This document shows positions 1-10,776 of a stretch of DNA of 64,000 nt, piece by piece. This stretch comes from Meghimatium bilineatum (Eukaryota > Mollusca > Gastropoda > Stylommatophora > Philomycidae): NCBI GenBank assembly GCA_034231615.1, contig CM067306.1, forward strand, positions 46,754,094 to 46,818,093, read 5' to 3'. Below the pieces are notes generated by a model. That model was not told where the DNA came from and did no database searches. It saw only the letters and a program-made list of their open reading frames with translations. Numbering within the stretch: position 1 is the stretch's first letter; each line of letters begins with the position of its first letter. The position numbers and the translations under genes were made by a program.

Positions 1-382
1 TCGCCCTGTGCCACAATCGCGCACAATGCCAGTTGATCCACTCTTTCATTGCCTCGAATGCCCACATGTCCCGGCATGAAAATAAATGTAACCACTTTCA
101 AGCTCGCCTTTCTCAAGGCCTCAATCCACTGTTCGCGAACGAGACCCACTTGTACCTTCTTAATCATACTCATAGAGTCACTCAAGATGCAGACCTGTGT
201 TACCTTCTGTGTGCGTAGCCACTCAAATGCCTTGGTCACCACCATAGTCTCCATGGTCATACTACTCGTAGTGACCGCAAAGGCACCATTTTCCTCCTTG
301 ATCGTTTTACCTGCGCACTAGCTGTAAAGGCCCAAGCACTGCGAACATGCCTAATTACAGATCCATCAGTGTATATAATCAG
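1..382 (-). mobile_element. Family-H LINE fragment, RNase H start (runs off left edge)
   Basis: Read on the minus strand this begins at the RNase H domain of an I/R1-like non-LTR retrotransposon: a YTDGS motif (first catalytic Asp) near 361-377, followed by an AWAF stretch. It continues off the left edge. The same sequence, better preserved, occurs at 19900-20560 on the plus strand. The copy is 5'-truncated just before YTDGS and carries stops and frameshifts, so it is not functional. It faces a second fragment of the same family at 574-1158 in the opposite orientation. Confidence 0.75.
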
Positions 383-573
383 CTGAAGTCTTCTAAGTAT
401 GAAAGAAAGCTCAGAAAAACCACCCCACTGTACATATGAAGTAAAAGCTAATTGCTCGCAATTCCTGGGGTTCTCAAACAAACAACATCAAGGATCAACA
501 TCTAGGCATAATTTTTTTCTTTCCTCAGTGTGACTGAGGATAGAGGTGTTTGAAGACCTTTTTTGCTGATGTC

Positions 574-1158
574 TCCAATGTAGGGCCTTCACAGCACAGT
601 GTGCAGGTAAAATGATCAGGGACAAGATTGGGGCCTTTGCTGTGACTACGAGTAGCCATGGAGATTATGGCAGTAACCAGAGGATTTGAGTGGGTAGGCA
701 CACAGAAGGTTACACGAGTCTGCATTTCGAGTGACCCCATGAGTTGATTTGGAATGTACAAGTGTGTCTCATTCGCGAACGGTGGGTTGTGGCAATGAGA
801 AAGGCAAGTTTGAAAGTAACTACATTTATGTTTGTTCCGGGACGTAGGTCAATGAAAGAGCAGATCAACTGGTGTCGTGCACGATTGTGGCACACAGTGA
901 TGGGGCAATGGATCGAGCTGATGTTTTGAACTCCATAAGAGATACAGCATGCTTGAGTTAGACTAGTGTGGATGATGATTCCTTTTCAATGTCCAGGATT
1001 AAAGATCAGAGTTTGAAATACGGTGTTGCTAAAAGTGAAGAATGATGGTCAACCAGCAGAGGACTGGTAATGTCAGTAGAAGTGTAATGGTGGATACTCA
1101 GGAAGAGATCAGAGAAACTATGGACATGTCCAGTTTGCAGTGATGATGATGATGATTC
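574..1158 (+). mobile_element. Family-H LINE 3' fragment, RNase H to 3' end
   Basis: Plus-strand copy of the same family as 1-382, beginning just after the YTDGS motif and ending in the family's GATGAT-rich 3' terminus (about 1138-1158). It aligns by eye along its whole length with 19940-20555, with several short indels. No open frame survives. The stretch 383-573 between the two fragments shows nothing I recognise. Confidence 0.75.
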
Positions 1159-1199
1159 AATCCCTTTCGCTGTGAGCAGGAAGCTCTTGACAGCCCATA

Positions 1200-2045
1200 G
1201 CCCTTTTGGCGAATGCACAGGTTTTCCTCAGTTGTGGTACAGCTGTGTAGAGTGTGTTGTGTATAGCTGGAAGTGGTGGTAATAGTTCTTTTCAGATTTC
1301 TGTTAGCTTTGGACACTGCAGTAGTAGGTGTTCAACAGTCTCTTCTTGTGTGTTGCAGTGTCTGCAATTTGGTTCGTGTAATGGGTTTATTCTGTTCAGG
1401 TGTTTATTAACAGGGCGTGTCCTGTTCTTAGTTGGAATGTGAGACTCTGGTTTGCTCGCTCGAGTTCTTTCAGAGGATCCATTGGGTTGGGTTTCTGTTG
1501 GTGTTCATATAGTGAGTGTCCAGTCTTTGAGCTGGACCACTGTTGTAACCATTCTTGTCTGTAGTTGTTTTTTAGGATTTGTTTGCATGTTTGTAGGGAG
1601 ATTTTTGAGGAAAACTGGGGCGTGGCAGCACCTCTCTTAGCTAATTTATCAGCCATTTCGTTTCCAAGGACTCCGTTATGACCAAGTATCCATTGGAGGG
1701 TGACTTCTGCACCATATGATGTGGACAGCTGGTCGATTTGTCTGGTGATATTGCAACCAGGGGGTGTTTTTTTGGTCTCCAAGGCTTGGAGTGCTGATTT
1801 TGAGTCGGAGAAGATGACTATGTCTTCAGGCGGAGTAGTTCCATTCTCAAAGTCCATAATAATTGATTCAGAGCTTTCTCAATTGCTATTATCTCTGCTG
1901 TATAGTTAGAGCAGATATCTCTGCATGGGCCAAACAGTTTTGGGTAGTCTTCTGGGTCTGTGTTTGGGTATTTTATCAAAGCTCCATATCCAGCATTTTT
2001 GGTAGCATTTTGTGCGGATCCATCTGTGTATACGTAGATTATTTC
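1200..2045 (-). pseudogene. RNase H domain and C-terminal zinc-knuckle-like tail of LINE A
   Basis: RNase H degrades the RNA strand of the RNA-DNA hybrid during retrotransposition. Reading from 2045 downward: YTDGS near 2020, an acidic NYTAEIIAIEKAL stretch, FSDSKSALQAL near 1820, and WILGHNGVLGNEMADKLAK near 1680-1640, which match the conserved acidic and histidine positions of the fold. After it comes a Cys/His tail with spacing C-x2-C-x8-H-x4-C near 1370-1330, like the tails of elements D and F1. A 153-residue open stretch covers 1396-1857; frameshifts flank it. Confidence 0.75.
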
Positions 2046-2317
2046 TGGTAGGTATGTATGGATTGTTTCTAGGGCAATGGTTTTCAGGAATGGAGTTACA
2101 GTGTTTTTATCTGCCGAGGGGTCAGAGAGTTCAGTCCTTATGATAGGGATTATTGCTTGCCTACAGGGTGGTTCAATATCAATTCCTTTTGTTCTCTATT
2201 TGTTTCAGATTGAGGAATGATGTTTTGAGTATTCTGTATTTTTCCGTCAATTTTTTATCATTTTTCTATTTTCTTCTATGGTGTCCATTCTCATGTATCT
2301 TTCAAAGGTCTCTACTA

Positions 2318-3604
2318 TCACTCTTCTCTTCTTAAGTGCAATGGTTCTATGCCTGTGTTGATCTCACATGCAGCAGTTGGGGTGGTTTTCATGGAACCGC
2401 ATATAAATTGCAGTGCATTATTTAGGACGTTGTCCAATATCTGTAGGAGGCTTTTGCTTGCTATTGCCTGTACAGGAAGTGTGTAGTCAATTGCTGATCG
2501 GACATATAACTGGCGCAGAACATACAAATCAGCTCCCCATTTGCATGAGGCAAGGTGCTTTATGAGCCTTATTCTTGTGGTTGTTTTCTTAATCAGCTTT
2601 TCTATGTGGTGCTCCATTGTGAGCCTCTGATCAAGTTCAACTCCGAGGTATCTTGGGGAATTTTTTAATGCTATTTTTACACCGCCGATTTTTATTTCCA
2701 TGTCTTCCCCTTTTTCTTTGGTGATTAAGCTGAATATGCTGTAAACTGGTTTTTTTCTCCGTTCATCTCGAGCTAACACAGTTCACAATACGCAGAGATT
2801 GTAGTAAGATTTTTGTTGATGTTATTAATGATGGTTTTGGGGTATATTCCTTTTGTCCAGATAACCAGGTCATCAGCAAATAGCGCTTTTTTACAGGTGA
2901 TGCGTCTAGTAGATCGTTTATGTATCTGAGGAATAATGTACAACTTAGTGCCGATCCTTGGGGCAGCCCTTCTTCCAGAGTTCTTTGTTTTGTTGAGCTC
3001 CCATTATAGGTTGTTTTAATTGTTCTGTTTTGGAAGAAGCCTTTTAGCCAGTTGTACGATTTTTCGGATATCCCCATTTTTTTCATTTTAAAGAATAATC
3101 CTGTTCTCCAGACTCTTTCATAGGCTTGGTTGAGGTCAATGAAGGTTGCCAATACGCTTTTCTTTTCTTGATAAGTATCTCCTATATCTTGTTTGAGCCG
3201 TATCAGCTGGTCAATTGTTTGTTCTTTCTGAAACCAGATTGATTTGTGTTTATGATCTTGGTGCTCTCTAACCACTAGTATAGTCTATCATTGATCATTC
3301 TTTCAGCAACTTTGCCCAAGTTAGATGTTAAGGATATTGGTCGGTAACTGGCGATTTCGTTTGGGTTTTTGTCCTCCTTTAGGATTGGTATAATGTTAGC
3401 TTTTTTCCAGGCTACTGGCAGCTTTCCTTCTCTCCAAGTCTTATTGATGAGCTCAAGGATAGTTGTTAGTTCGTATTCTGCGAGGTTGTTGATCATCTCA
3501 TTGGTAATTCTATCAGGGCCTGCTGCTTTACCTTTCTTGCATTGTTTTAGTGCTGACTTTAGCTCGGAGAATGTGAAGTCATTCTCGAAGACCTCGCATT
3601 TCAT
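2318..3604 (-). pseudogene. Reverse transcriptase domain of LINE A
   Basis: RT blocks in order from 3604 downward: AAGPDRITNEMI, YRPISLTSNLGKV (about 3300-3350), ATFIDLNQAYERVW (the first palm Asp, near 3140), LPQGSALSCTLF (near 2960), and a FADD box near 2870-2890 reached only after a frameshift. It is broken into three open pieces (3275-3604, 2763-3275, 2318-2779). The downstream ELDQRLTMEHHIEKL and INTGIEPLHLRRE blocks are the thumb-region signature shared with elements B and D. It does not encode a working enzyme. Confidence 0.8.
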
Positions 3605-3869
3605 GGTTTTTTGCCTTTCTAATGTTTTGGTGGAATTTATGGAATTGTTTCTTTATGGAATTGTTGAGGTTCTTTCTGGGTTGTTTTCTGTTTATATGGG
3701 CGAAATGGTTGTTGAAGGCTTCTGCTTTCTGTGTTTCCCTCGTTAGCTTTTCACCGTTGTCTATTATGGGTGTTGAGTTTTTTGCTCTTTTGGTTCCAGA
3801 CAGATTTGACAGGAGCCACCAGGTCTTTCCACTGTGTTTCTGCATGTCTAGACTTTCACATTTTTTCAC
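3579..3869 (-). pseudogene. Endonuclease-RT linker segment of LINE A
   Basis: A 96-residue open stretch, rich in Lys, Asn and Gln, between the endonuclease and RT blocks. It overlaps the start of the RT reading segment by a frame change. Homologous linkers, each with the IPRGA..(N/Q)YKPYW theme, occur in B (10165-10482), D (50670-50900) and F1 (57941-58402), although this copy shows mainly the later part. It has no known catalytic role and serves here to show the order and continuity of element A. Confidence 0.6.
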
Positions 3870-4042
3870 GTTTTTCTTTTTGCGTGTTTGCTAAGTAGTT
3901 TTATTTTGGCTGTGAGTTTATTATAATTTAGTTTATTGGCAGGTGTTGGATGTTTCTCTACCGTTCATCTTGCTTTTTTTCCTATCTTCAACAGCAGTTT
4001 TCAATTCTATATTCCAGTAAGGTTTGAACTTTTTTCTGAACC

Positions 4043-4943
4043 CTAGGGATAGTTTTGGTTCCAGCTGAGAGAAGTGTTGCAGTAATTTTTATTGTAGACT
4101 TTGTTAATGTTCTCTTCTAGGTCGATTTTCTGGAACTGTTGCCGTACTAGGTCTCTGAAAGTTTCCCAATCAGCTTTACTATAGTTCCATGTGGGCTGTG
4201 TTGGCTCCCCAGATCCAGAGACTTCTAGGAGAATCATCTGTGGTCGCTTCCAGCATCATCTAGGACTCTAATAAAACACTGTGGGTGAATGTCAGATGAT
4301 ACTATAGTAAGGTCTGGTCTTGTTCTTGCGCTGCTGGCCTGATGTAGCAGAGTTGGGGGAGTATTAATGTTCTGGAGTAGGATGAGTGAGGAGGTGTCTA
4401 TAAGCTCTTCTATGGCCATTCCTGTTGGGTTCCTGTCTGTATAACCCCATAGAGGTGAGTGATCGTTTATGTTGCCTGTGATGACTGTCCTTCTCATATC
4501 AGTCGTCTGGACAAGATTTAGTTTAAGGCGAGTCTTGGTTTATAGATATAAATTATATTTAGCATTTTTTTGTCCCTCTATATTGTCACATCATGTAGGT
4601 CTGTCTCGTCATCGGTTTCTATATTGGAAACCTCAGCTTGTATGTTATTCCAGATGAGTGTCATTAATCCCTGACACCTCTGACACTTACACACATACGC
4701 TATGTACCCTGTGACATGAGTGGGAGAGTTTTTCGGTAGTAAAGTTTCTTGTATCAAAGCTACTTGTATTTGTAGATCCCGAAATAGCTTGGTCAGTTCT
4801 AATCGTTTGTTTATAAATCCTGCGATGTTTAGTTGGAGGATGCGTAATGTGTCGTGTTGTAGTGAGTTTTCCCGGTAGCATACTTTACACAGCTCTCTCC
4901 AGGTGAAGAGGAGCAGCGAGGGCCTTGGTAACCGAGGCAACAC
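4043..4943 (-). pseudogene. APE-type endonuclease domain of LINE A
   Basis: The endonuclease nicks target DNA to prime reverse transcription. Reading from 4943 down: LRILQLNIAGFINKR (the conserved N), VALIQETLL (catalytic Glu), then after a frameshift GNINDHSPLWGY near 4450, which corresponds to the GDxNAH block, and PDLTIVSS with GSDH at about 4290-4237, the terminal SDH block. The run WNYSKADWETFRDLV (about 4180-4130) is the usual bridge to the linker. The domain is in at least three reading pieces, so it is inactive. Confidence 0.75.
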
Positions 4944-4945
4944 CC

Positions 4946-5330
4946 GTGTATAATGTTCGCTATCTTAAAGGCATGGTTTTGTATGGGCGTTTTATGGATG
5001 CATTTCTGGTCCCCGAAGAAAGGCGTTCCCGTGTAGCAGTGATCCAGGATCATCATGTCCTGCCAGGGGCAAACCATTTACTGGCCCACCAGCTCATCAC
5101 CCGTACGTCAGATTTGTGGGTCCATCGGCAGTGGTGGCACCTCCGACATTCCCTGCCACCAGGAGGATGGCTACAGGAGGGCAAAGGTGCAATGTCTGCT
5201 GGCTTGCATCTCTTCTTCATCCATGGGGGCCGTTTTACAGGAGACAAAAGCAAGGCACTGAGGCAAATCAAACATATAACCCATAAGTGGGGAACAAGGA
5301 CATACACACATAACATTTAGGTAGGTACGG
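4946..5330. other. GC-rich segment upstream of LINE A, origin unclear
   Basis: This stretch is visibly richer in G and C than its surroundings and stays open on both strands (4925-5320 on plus; 5053-5316 and 4829-5077 on minus). It sits where the 5' leader of the minus-strand LINE A should be. The minus-strand translation has clustered cysteines (C..C..C..C near 5140-5190) but no gag-like knuckle that I can recognise. Long antisense openness is expected in GC-rich DNA, so I do not call a gene. Confidence 0.4.
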
Positions 5331-5774
5331 CCTGGATCCGCTTCAAGTAGGATAGATTCTTCACCATTTCAGGATCCTTGGTGAGGTCGTTGGAATTTGA
5401 CAAGAACAGTGGTGTGTAAGAAGAAAAGAAAAAGAAGGAGGGACCTGGGTATCTCGCCAGGTACTCAGTCACCCCCATAGCAAACTTTGTGATAACGGGT
5501 CTACCAGCGTGAAGGTGTTGCTATGGAGATAGTTGTGCATAAGTTGCACCTGGATGTGAGAGGTGATGAATGCACATCAACATCTATTGACTATAGGCAG
5601 GACGTCCGGCCCAGACCCTACATGTAGTCCGCCCCATGCAGTGATGATGATCCGACGACTAACTCCAGTGTAGCACCTTACAACCCTAATGAGTTGTGGG
5701 TCTTATTATTTTATCATGTTAAAAGTGAGTTTATCCCCTCCACTCTAATCTCTCATCAGTACATACATGTTTTT
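5331..5774. other. Unassigned stretch; partial match to a family-H 3' end
   Basis: No coding segment is recognised. Near 5638-5665 a GCAGTGATGATGATC stretch with CGACTAACT matches the 3' terminus of the family-H element at 20535-20560, suggesting that a very short, 5'-truncated family-H tail ends here on the plus strand. The remainder is unexplained. Confidence 0.35.
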
Positions 5775-6045
5775 TGTGTTGCCAGGGGCTGAAAAATTAA
5801 CAAAGAACTGTGATACTGTTACCTGCCAAGCACCTCATAAGAGGCAGCTAAGGAGATTTTTGGAGTGGAGTTGGGTGTCTCAAACCATAGATGGTTAAAA
5901 TGAACCAAGTTGAAGTTGGAAATGGCAGAGAAAAAAGCGCAGATATCACAGCTAAGATGTAAACAATGCCATAACTCATTCAATTTCTGGAATATATGCT
6001 TTTTATCTGCAGGAGTTTAAGAATGGAGGAAGCAGAGAAATAAGT
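5775..6045 (+). repeat. S1 short interspersed element, plus orientation
   Basis: Copy of the most common short repeat in the window. Landmarks in order: a GTGTTGCC start, CATAAGAGGCAGCTAAGGAG, the GGAGTTGG block, CAGATATCACAGCTAAG, and CTGCAGGAGTTTAAGAATG near the 3' end. It is diverged from better copies such as 23820-24093. It ends about 100 bp before the first MAGUK exon. Confidence 0.75.
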
Positions 6046-6150
6046 ACAAACACATAAAATAACTCTGTGGCCTGGTCAATTCATATGTATATACATTTAA
6101 TTTGTAAAATTATCTCAAATGAAATACATTGATCATTTCAGTTTTTTCAG

Positions 6151-6243
6151 ACTTTGACACAGATGAGATTCCTACTTATGAAGAGGTCGAACTTTACCGT
6201 CCGAAGCAGCCATTAAGAATATTCCGCCCTATTATATTCATTG
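6151..6243 (+). CDS. MPP7: MAGUK p55-family exon: hinge and start of guanylate-kinase-like domain
   Basis: An exon of a membrane-associated guanylate kinase scaffold, a protein that organises polarity or synaptic complexes under the membrane. It is preceded by a pyrimidine-rich acceptor (TTTTTTCAG) and followed by the donor GTAAGTG. It enters with two bases of a codon and then reads FDTDEIPTYEEVELYRP followed by FRPIIFI, and it leaves after the first base of a Gly codon (phase 1). The EIPTYEEV..Y block just before the GuK core is typical of the MPP family, and the later exons fit MPP7/Metro best. PALS1/Stardust remains possible. The previous exon (HOOK/SH3 part) is not in the window. Confidence 0.88.
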
Positions 6244-6989
6244 GTAAGTGAATGGTTTTATTCAGTTGTATTTCAGCGGTTTGTCATTCCTATCTTCTGC
6301 ATTCGCTCTATGATAACTAACATGAAAGTTAGTGTGATTTCTTCTGAGGAGCGTGAAGTATGTTATGCTGCTATTTACAGCATAGCTGCATTATTTGCAT
6401 CTCGGAAGGTCCAGTTATCTGTTTTTATCATGCCTTTAATTTAGGTGGGCTTCCCTACCCTGTGATAGCCTTTCTATCTGTTGCCAGACTGCGAATGTGT
6501 ATCGACTCTACGCCGTGATGGTGTATCACCCTCTGTGCCCTTCGACTTTTCAGACCAAAACATGTCCCAGGGTGGCAGTTCTCAGAAGAGGCAGTAATCA
6601 AGGATTTAGCTATGTCAACTATGTCAATCTCGCATTAGGTGTTCCGCAGCTAGTGAACTCGTCTTAAGTAATTAGAGAATAATAAAAATGTATTATGCCT
6701 GTGCCAATCGGGTACGGTATCTTTCTCTCCATGAGCATGATTCCGGTATTGGAATACCTCGACGGTAGAGAGTTGGGCCTGGGTTCATTCGCCCTCTTAG
6801 TCAAGGTCATTGACATTGTCCAAGTCTGAGTCCAACACATATTTAGGAGCATCTGGGACTAGAAACTTGTTCTCGATCTGAACAAAATTTGAGTTCTGAT
6901 TTCCTTGTAATGTTTTCCCATTTAATTACATGTGGCACTTCCCTCTGGTGCTATACTAACCTCTCATTCTACTCTTCTTCTTTCATTCA
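6244..6989. other. Start of MAGUK intron 1; mostly unassigned, with a degenerate S1-like patch
   Basis: Non-coding. Near 6355-6440 the run with TTTACAGCATAGCTGCATTATTTGCA resembles the S1-like variant found twice more at 41275-41360 and 44095-44182. The rest (6450-6960) has no open frame or repeat that I recognise. Confidence 0.4.
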
Positions 6990-7262
6990 CTAATAATGTC
7001 TATATCTGCAGTGTTGTTTCTTGTATAAATTGGACAGTGTTTTCCATTTCTTATTGTTTTGTACCATAAAGTTTAACATTCATAGATATATCAGAAGGCA
7101 AGTTTGTGCACCTTAATGTGTCATAGTTTGCACATTCTTGAAGGATATGCTCTGAAGTCTGGTTGGCTTGCCCACATGTACACTTTTATGCATGTACGCT
7201 GATGTACCAATTAAAAACTTTGTATACATGTGGCTGTTAATACAACAACCAACAATCAGAAT
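6990..7262 (-). pseudogene. C-terminal CCHC-like tail of LINE B, separated by an insertion
   Basis: Minus-strand reading gives SHMYTKFLIG, then, with one frame change, CTCGQANQTSEHILQECANY, and finally FIQETTLQI before the stop. It matches position for position the end of element D (53255-53500: SHVHTKF, CTCGQTAQSAKVILQEC, FIQETELQI). This shows that element B continues to the left of the inserted fragment M and ends near 6990. Confidence 0.75.
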
Positions 7263-7890
7263 AGACAATACCAAAATAGAATGTGTGGACAAATTTGAAT
7301 ACTTAAGAGTAAACATCAACGTTGCAGGAGACTGCATGGCAGAAATAAGGAAGAGATTGACAATGGCATATTGTAAAATAACACGGTTGAAAAACATATG
7401 GAAAAACAACAATTGGAAATTAAATTGCTAATGTTATGAACTTTTTCCGGTTGCAACATACGGCTGTGAAACATGGACTCTAAGTAAAATAGCGGCAAAG
7501 AAGATCAACGCCTTTGAGATGAAATGCTACAGAAAGATACTTAGAATATCATGGAAAGAAAAAAAGAGAAATTCAGATATTATAAACACATTGAAGATTC
7601 CAGAATGTTAGTTACTAAACACAATAACAAAAAGGAAACTACACCTGTTTGGTCATATAAAGTGACACAACTGTTTAGAAAGACAAATAATGGAGGGCAG
7701 AGTACCTGGAAAGAGGAGCCAAAAGAAAGACCAAGAAGACGATGGACTGACGACATTAAAGATAACATGAATAACATTGGAAAATACAAGCCGCATCGCC
7801 CAAGACAGAGAGGGGTTCAGAGAGTTCAATGGGAAGACAACGTACTGGAAAGTATATGTCACATGACATATGACTGTTTAGTCTATTGTG
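7262..7890 (+). mobile_element. LINE fragment M inserted into LINE B (RT thumb and C-terminus only)
   Basis: Plus-strand, 5'-truncated non-LTR fragment. It reads KIECVDKFEYLRVNINVAG, a frameshifted TYGCETWTLSKIAAKKINAF, YRKILRISWKEKKRNSDI, an FGHIK block and a GKRS..RPRRRWTDDIKD block, the standard order after the RT catalytic box in EN-RT LINEs lacking RNase H. A minus-strand copy of the same family sits at 46979-47624. It splits the tail of LINE B. I could not find a convincing target-site duplication. Confidence 0.7.
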
Positions 7891-7974
7891 TCTAGTTCTG
7901 AGTCTAAATATGATGACCTATTCATCATGTAGTCATCACGTGAAGGTAAGTTAGGTTTTCATTGTGCCTTTATC

Positions 7975-8577
7975 ATGGATTTCTTTTGGTGATAGCTGAT
8001 TAGTACATCCGGTTGCTGCACAATAGAACCTTCCTTGGCCAGTTGATCAGCTCTCTGATTTCCTGCTAATACAAAGTGTGATGGAATCCATTGCAGTACA
8101 ATTCTACACCTATTTTGTACTATAGACAATACTTATTTTAACTCTGGTAGTTTATTGGTTTGTAGTGCCTCTAGTACTGATCTTACATCTGTAAGTATTA
8201 CAATAGGGTGTGCTATCCTGTCCGATCTTAACAGTTTTTCTGCAGCTGCACATATACTTTGATTCAAATTCATAGTTGTTATAGTAATTCCCATTTGGTA
8301 TACAAGTGGTATCAGTGGTGCCATCTGGGTATTCCATATATACACCACTTCCTCAATTTCTTACTGCATTCTGTGTTGATCTATTCGTATACGCTCTGTT
8401 CCATAGATCACTTGGGTAAGCATCATCAAGGAAGCTGAGAGCTGCTACCCTTTTCTGCAAATTATTCTGCTGTTCATCCCCATACACGCCTGTTATTGTT
8501 GTTTGGATGGTCACTTGTAGGTATATCTGTTTTTCCCATGGGGTGTGTACAGGTTGAGATATCAGTGGTATAGACAC
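7975..8577 (-). pseudogene. RNase H domain of LINE B
   Basis: From 8577 downward: an AVYTNRSTQNAV-like stretch replacing the usual YTDGS, SGVYMEYPDG after a frameshift, LNQSICAAAEKLL, ILTDVRSVLEAL (catalytic Asp near 8190), and finally LQWIPSHFVLAGNQRADQLAK at 8090-8030. The pattern equals that of element D (52740-53110). The first catalytic Asp appears to be changed to Asn, and the domain is in several frames. Confidence 0.7.
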
Positions 8578-8870
8578 TTGGCCTGGTGTACAAAGCTGCT
8601 ACTTTTAAGCTGTCTTTATAACAGATTCGGAAATCTTTCCTTCATTGGGTGACTATTGTGAGAAAGGAACTTTTCTCCATGAATTATAATTTTAGTATCC
8701 CTACTCTCTTTCAATGACTGCATCCCTTGGATATTCTGCATTTCTACAATTGGTGTGGATCTCATTGCACCTGTAATGATTCTAAATGCATGTTTATGTA
8801 CTCTATATAAGTTCTGTAGTGTTGTGTTTGATGATGAACTTCATGCTGTAGAACCATAATTCAAGTGTGG

Positions 8871-10030
8871 TCAAATGGCTTGTTGGTATACATTTTTTAG
8901 AATTCTTTCATTAGCTCCCCAAGTTGTCCCACTCAGTTTCCTTAGTATAGCTATCTTCCTTCTAGCCTTTGTTTCTGCTTTGCTGATATGATATTTCCAT
9001 GTCATTTTGGCATCAAATGTTACACCAAAATAGGTGGGTTGGTCATCTACCTTTAAGACAGTTTTATTTACATAGATGTTTCCTGCTCTTTGTTTTGGTG
9101 AAAGTATAAAGAGGGTTGTGGCTGACTTCTCTATATTGATACACACCATTTGTCAGCCCAGTTGGTAAAAATGTTCATGGCTCTCTGAAGCATTTTTGTG
9201 GCAACTATGGCGCTCTCATGTGTTCACCATAGAACCAAGTCATCTGCATATAGTGCTGCTCTAGTTCCACAGGGTATTTCTTCAATTAGATCATTGATAA
9301 ATGTGAGGAATAGAGTGGGTGATATAACTCCTCCCTGAGGCACTCCATGGCGTAGTAGTACCTTCTTACTTTTTTTGCCATTTACTTGTACTCTGGCTCT
9401 TCTATTGTGAAGAAAGGCATTTGTCCATCTGTACATATCACCACTTATCTTGTAGATTCTCATTTTTTGAAGCAATCCTTCTTTCCATACCTTATCAAAG
9501 GCCTTCTGTAAATCAATCCATGCCACTAAAACTGATTTTTGTCTTGGAAAGCATCCTCAATTTCCTGTGAGGTATGTGTTTTAATTCTCCATGGAATATC
9601 TTTGCCTGAAACATGCCTGCTTTGGTGCAAGGAATATTCTAATTTTTTACTTTCCAGGTGAAATTTTAGTCTTTAAGTTTATGATGCACTCCATTGTTTT
9701 GCACAGGCAACTTGTAAGACTAATTGGTCTGTAGCTAGTGGGTATTGTTCCATCTTTTCCAGGTTTAAGCAGAGGGACCATAATTGATTCCCTCCAGATT
9801 TGTGGAATTTTTCCAGTAGTCCAGCTAATATTTAAGATGTCCAATAGCTTCTTCCTTGCTGTTGTTCCTAGATTCTTAATCATTTCATTTGATATTTCAT
9901 CAATACCTTGGGACTTATTTAGCTTTAGCTTAGAGGCAGCTAATTCCAATTCACTATATGTGAACAATGTATCCATAATTTCATCAGTACTGTTTTCATC
10001 ACTGGTTCTAGTCTGAACATGTTTCTCCAC
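8871..10030 (-). pseudogene. Reverse transcriptase domain of LINE B
   Basis: From 10030 downward: LNKSQGIDEISNEMIKNLG, WRESIMVPLLKPG, SYRPISLTSCLCKTMECI, then past a frameshift AWIDLQKAFDKVWKEGLL (first palm Asp, near 9510), GVPQGGVISPTLFL (near 9340) and ALYADDLVLW (9245-9224), followed by a TYFGVTFDAKMTW block near 9030. The YADD box is intact here, unlike in element D, where it reads YADN. Open pieces are 9647-10030, 9224-9526 and 8871-9149. Confidence 0.8.
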
Positions 10031-10164
10031 ACTCTACGCTGTTTCTCTGGACTAATTTCAATATTGCAGTCTTGAGCGAATGTCCTCTAGAAATTATCTA
10101 CTGCCTGCTTTCCTGAAAGAATTTTGCCATTCTGCATGAGTGTTATGTTTGTGCTTCTTCCTGT

Positions 10165-10482
10165 TCACTCATCATTTAGCTGTTTGACCAGTTTCCACAG
10201 TTTTCTTCCATCCTTTTTAAAATTTAAGGATTCTGTTTTCTCTTTCCAGCTCTTTCTTCTAGCTTCTAGTTTGGCTCTTTGGAATTTAGTTTTTGCATGT
10301 TGATGTGGGTTATTTTCCACTTTCACTCGTGCTTTTTGTAATTCCTCTTGCAGTAGTTCTAGTTGTTCACTCCAGTATGGCTTGTATTGTTTGTGTGCTC
10401 CTCTTGGTATTGCTTCTTTGGCAGCTTGAGGAATACATTTATTGAACTCTTTGACTATGATGTTTATGTCTTTTCCTTCCAT
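10165..10482 (-). pseudogene. Endonuclease-RT linker of LINE B
   Basis: 105-residue open segment with AIPRGAHKQYKPYWSEQL, a highly charged LQEELQKARVKV, and KTESLNFKKDGRKLWKLV. The same IPRGA..(N/Q)YK..W module appears in D and F1, which supports common ancestry of these elements. No enzymatic role is known. Confidence 0.65.
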
Positions 10483-10776
10483 ATCTATTTGTCCAGCTAA
10501 AACACTACTACTGTGTTTAAATAGTCCCCAATTTGCTTTTTTATAATTCCATCCTGGGAGGCTACATGCATTCCCTGTGAGTTCATTTTTAATACTAAGG
10601 AATACTGGTCAGTGGTCACTACCTCCAAGTTGCTTCCCCACTGTTCTGATGATTTTCCATGTCAAGTCTGCTGAGTACAATGCCACATCTGGCGTGGAAG
10701 TGGTTTGCCATGCTCTTGAGTAGCATGTTGGAGGATCTTTTGGCTTATTAAGCAATAGAAGACCTTTGTCGTCTTT

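Larger units (their letters stand above)
1159..4945 (-). mobile_element. LINE A, nearly full coding length (endonuclease-RT-RNase H), degenerate
   Basis: A minus-strand non-LTR retrotransposon whose protein order is APE-type endonuclease (4043-4943), linker (3579-3869), reverse transcriptase (2318-3604), RNase H (about 1620-2040) and a CCHC-like tail (about 1200-1450). This order with RNase H after RT occurs in I, LOA, Tad and some Jockey-related clades; I do not assign a clade. Several frameshifts and stops separate the domains, so it is a dead copy. It is antisense to the host MAGUK gene and lies upstream of its first visible exon. Confidence 0.85.

Noticed and set aside
1138..1158. GATGATGATGATGA runs (also at 5643, 20535, 31275, 35643) as independent microsatellites
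   Set aside because: Each marks the 3' end of a LINE copy.
4925..5320. 131-residue plus-strand open frame as a host gene
   Set aside because: No family blocks, lies in GC-rich DNA next to LINE A with equally long openness on the other strand, no splice context.
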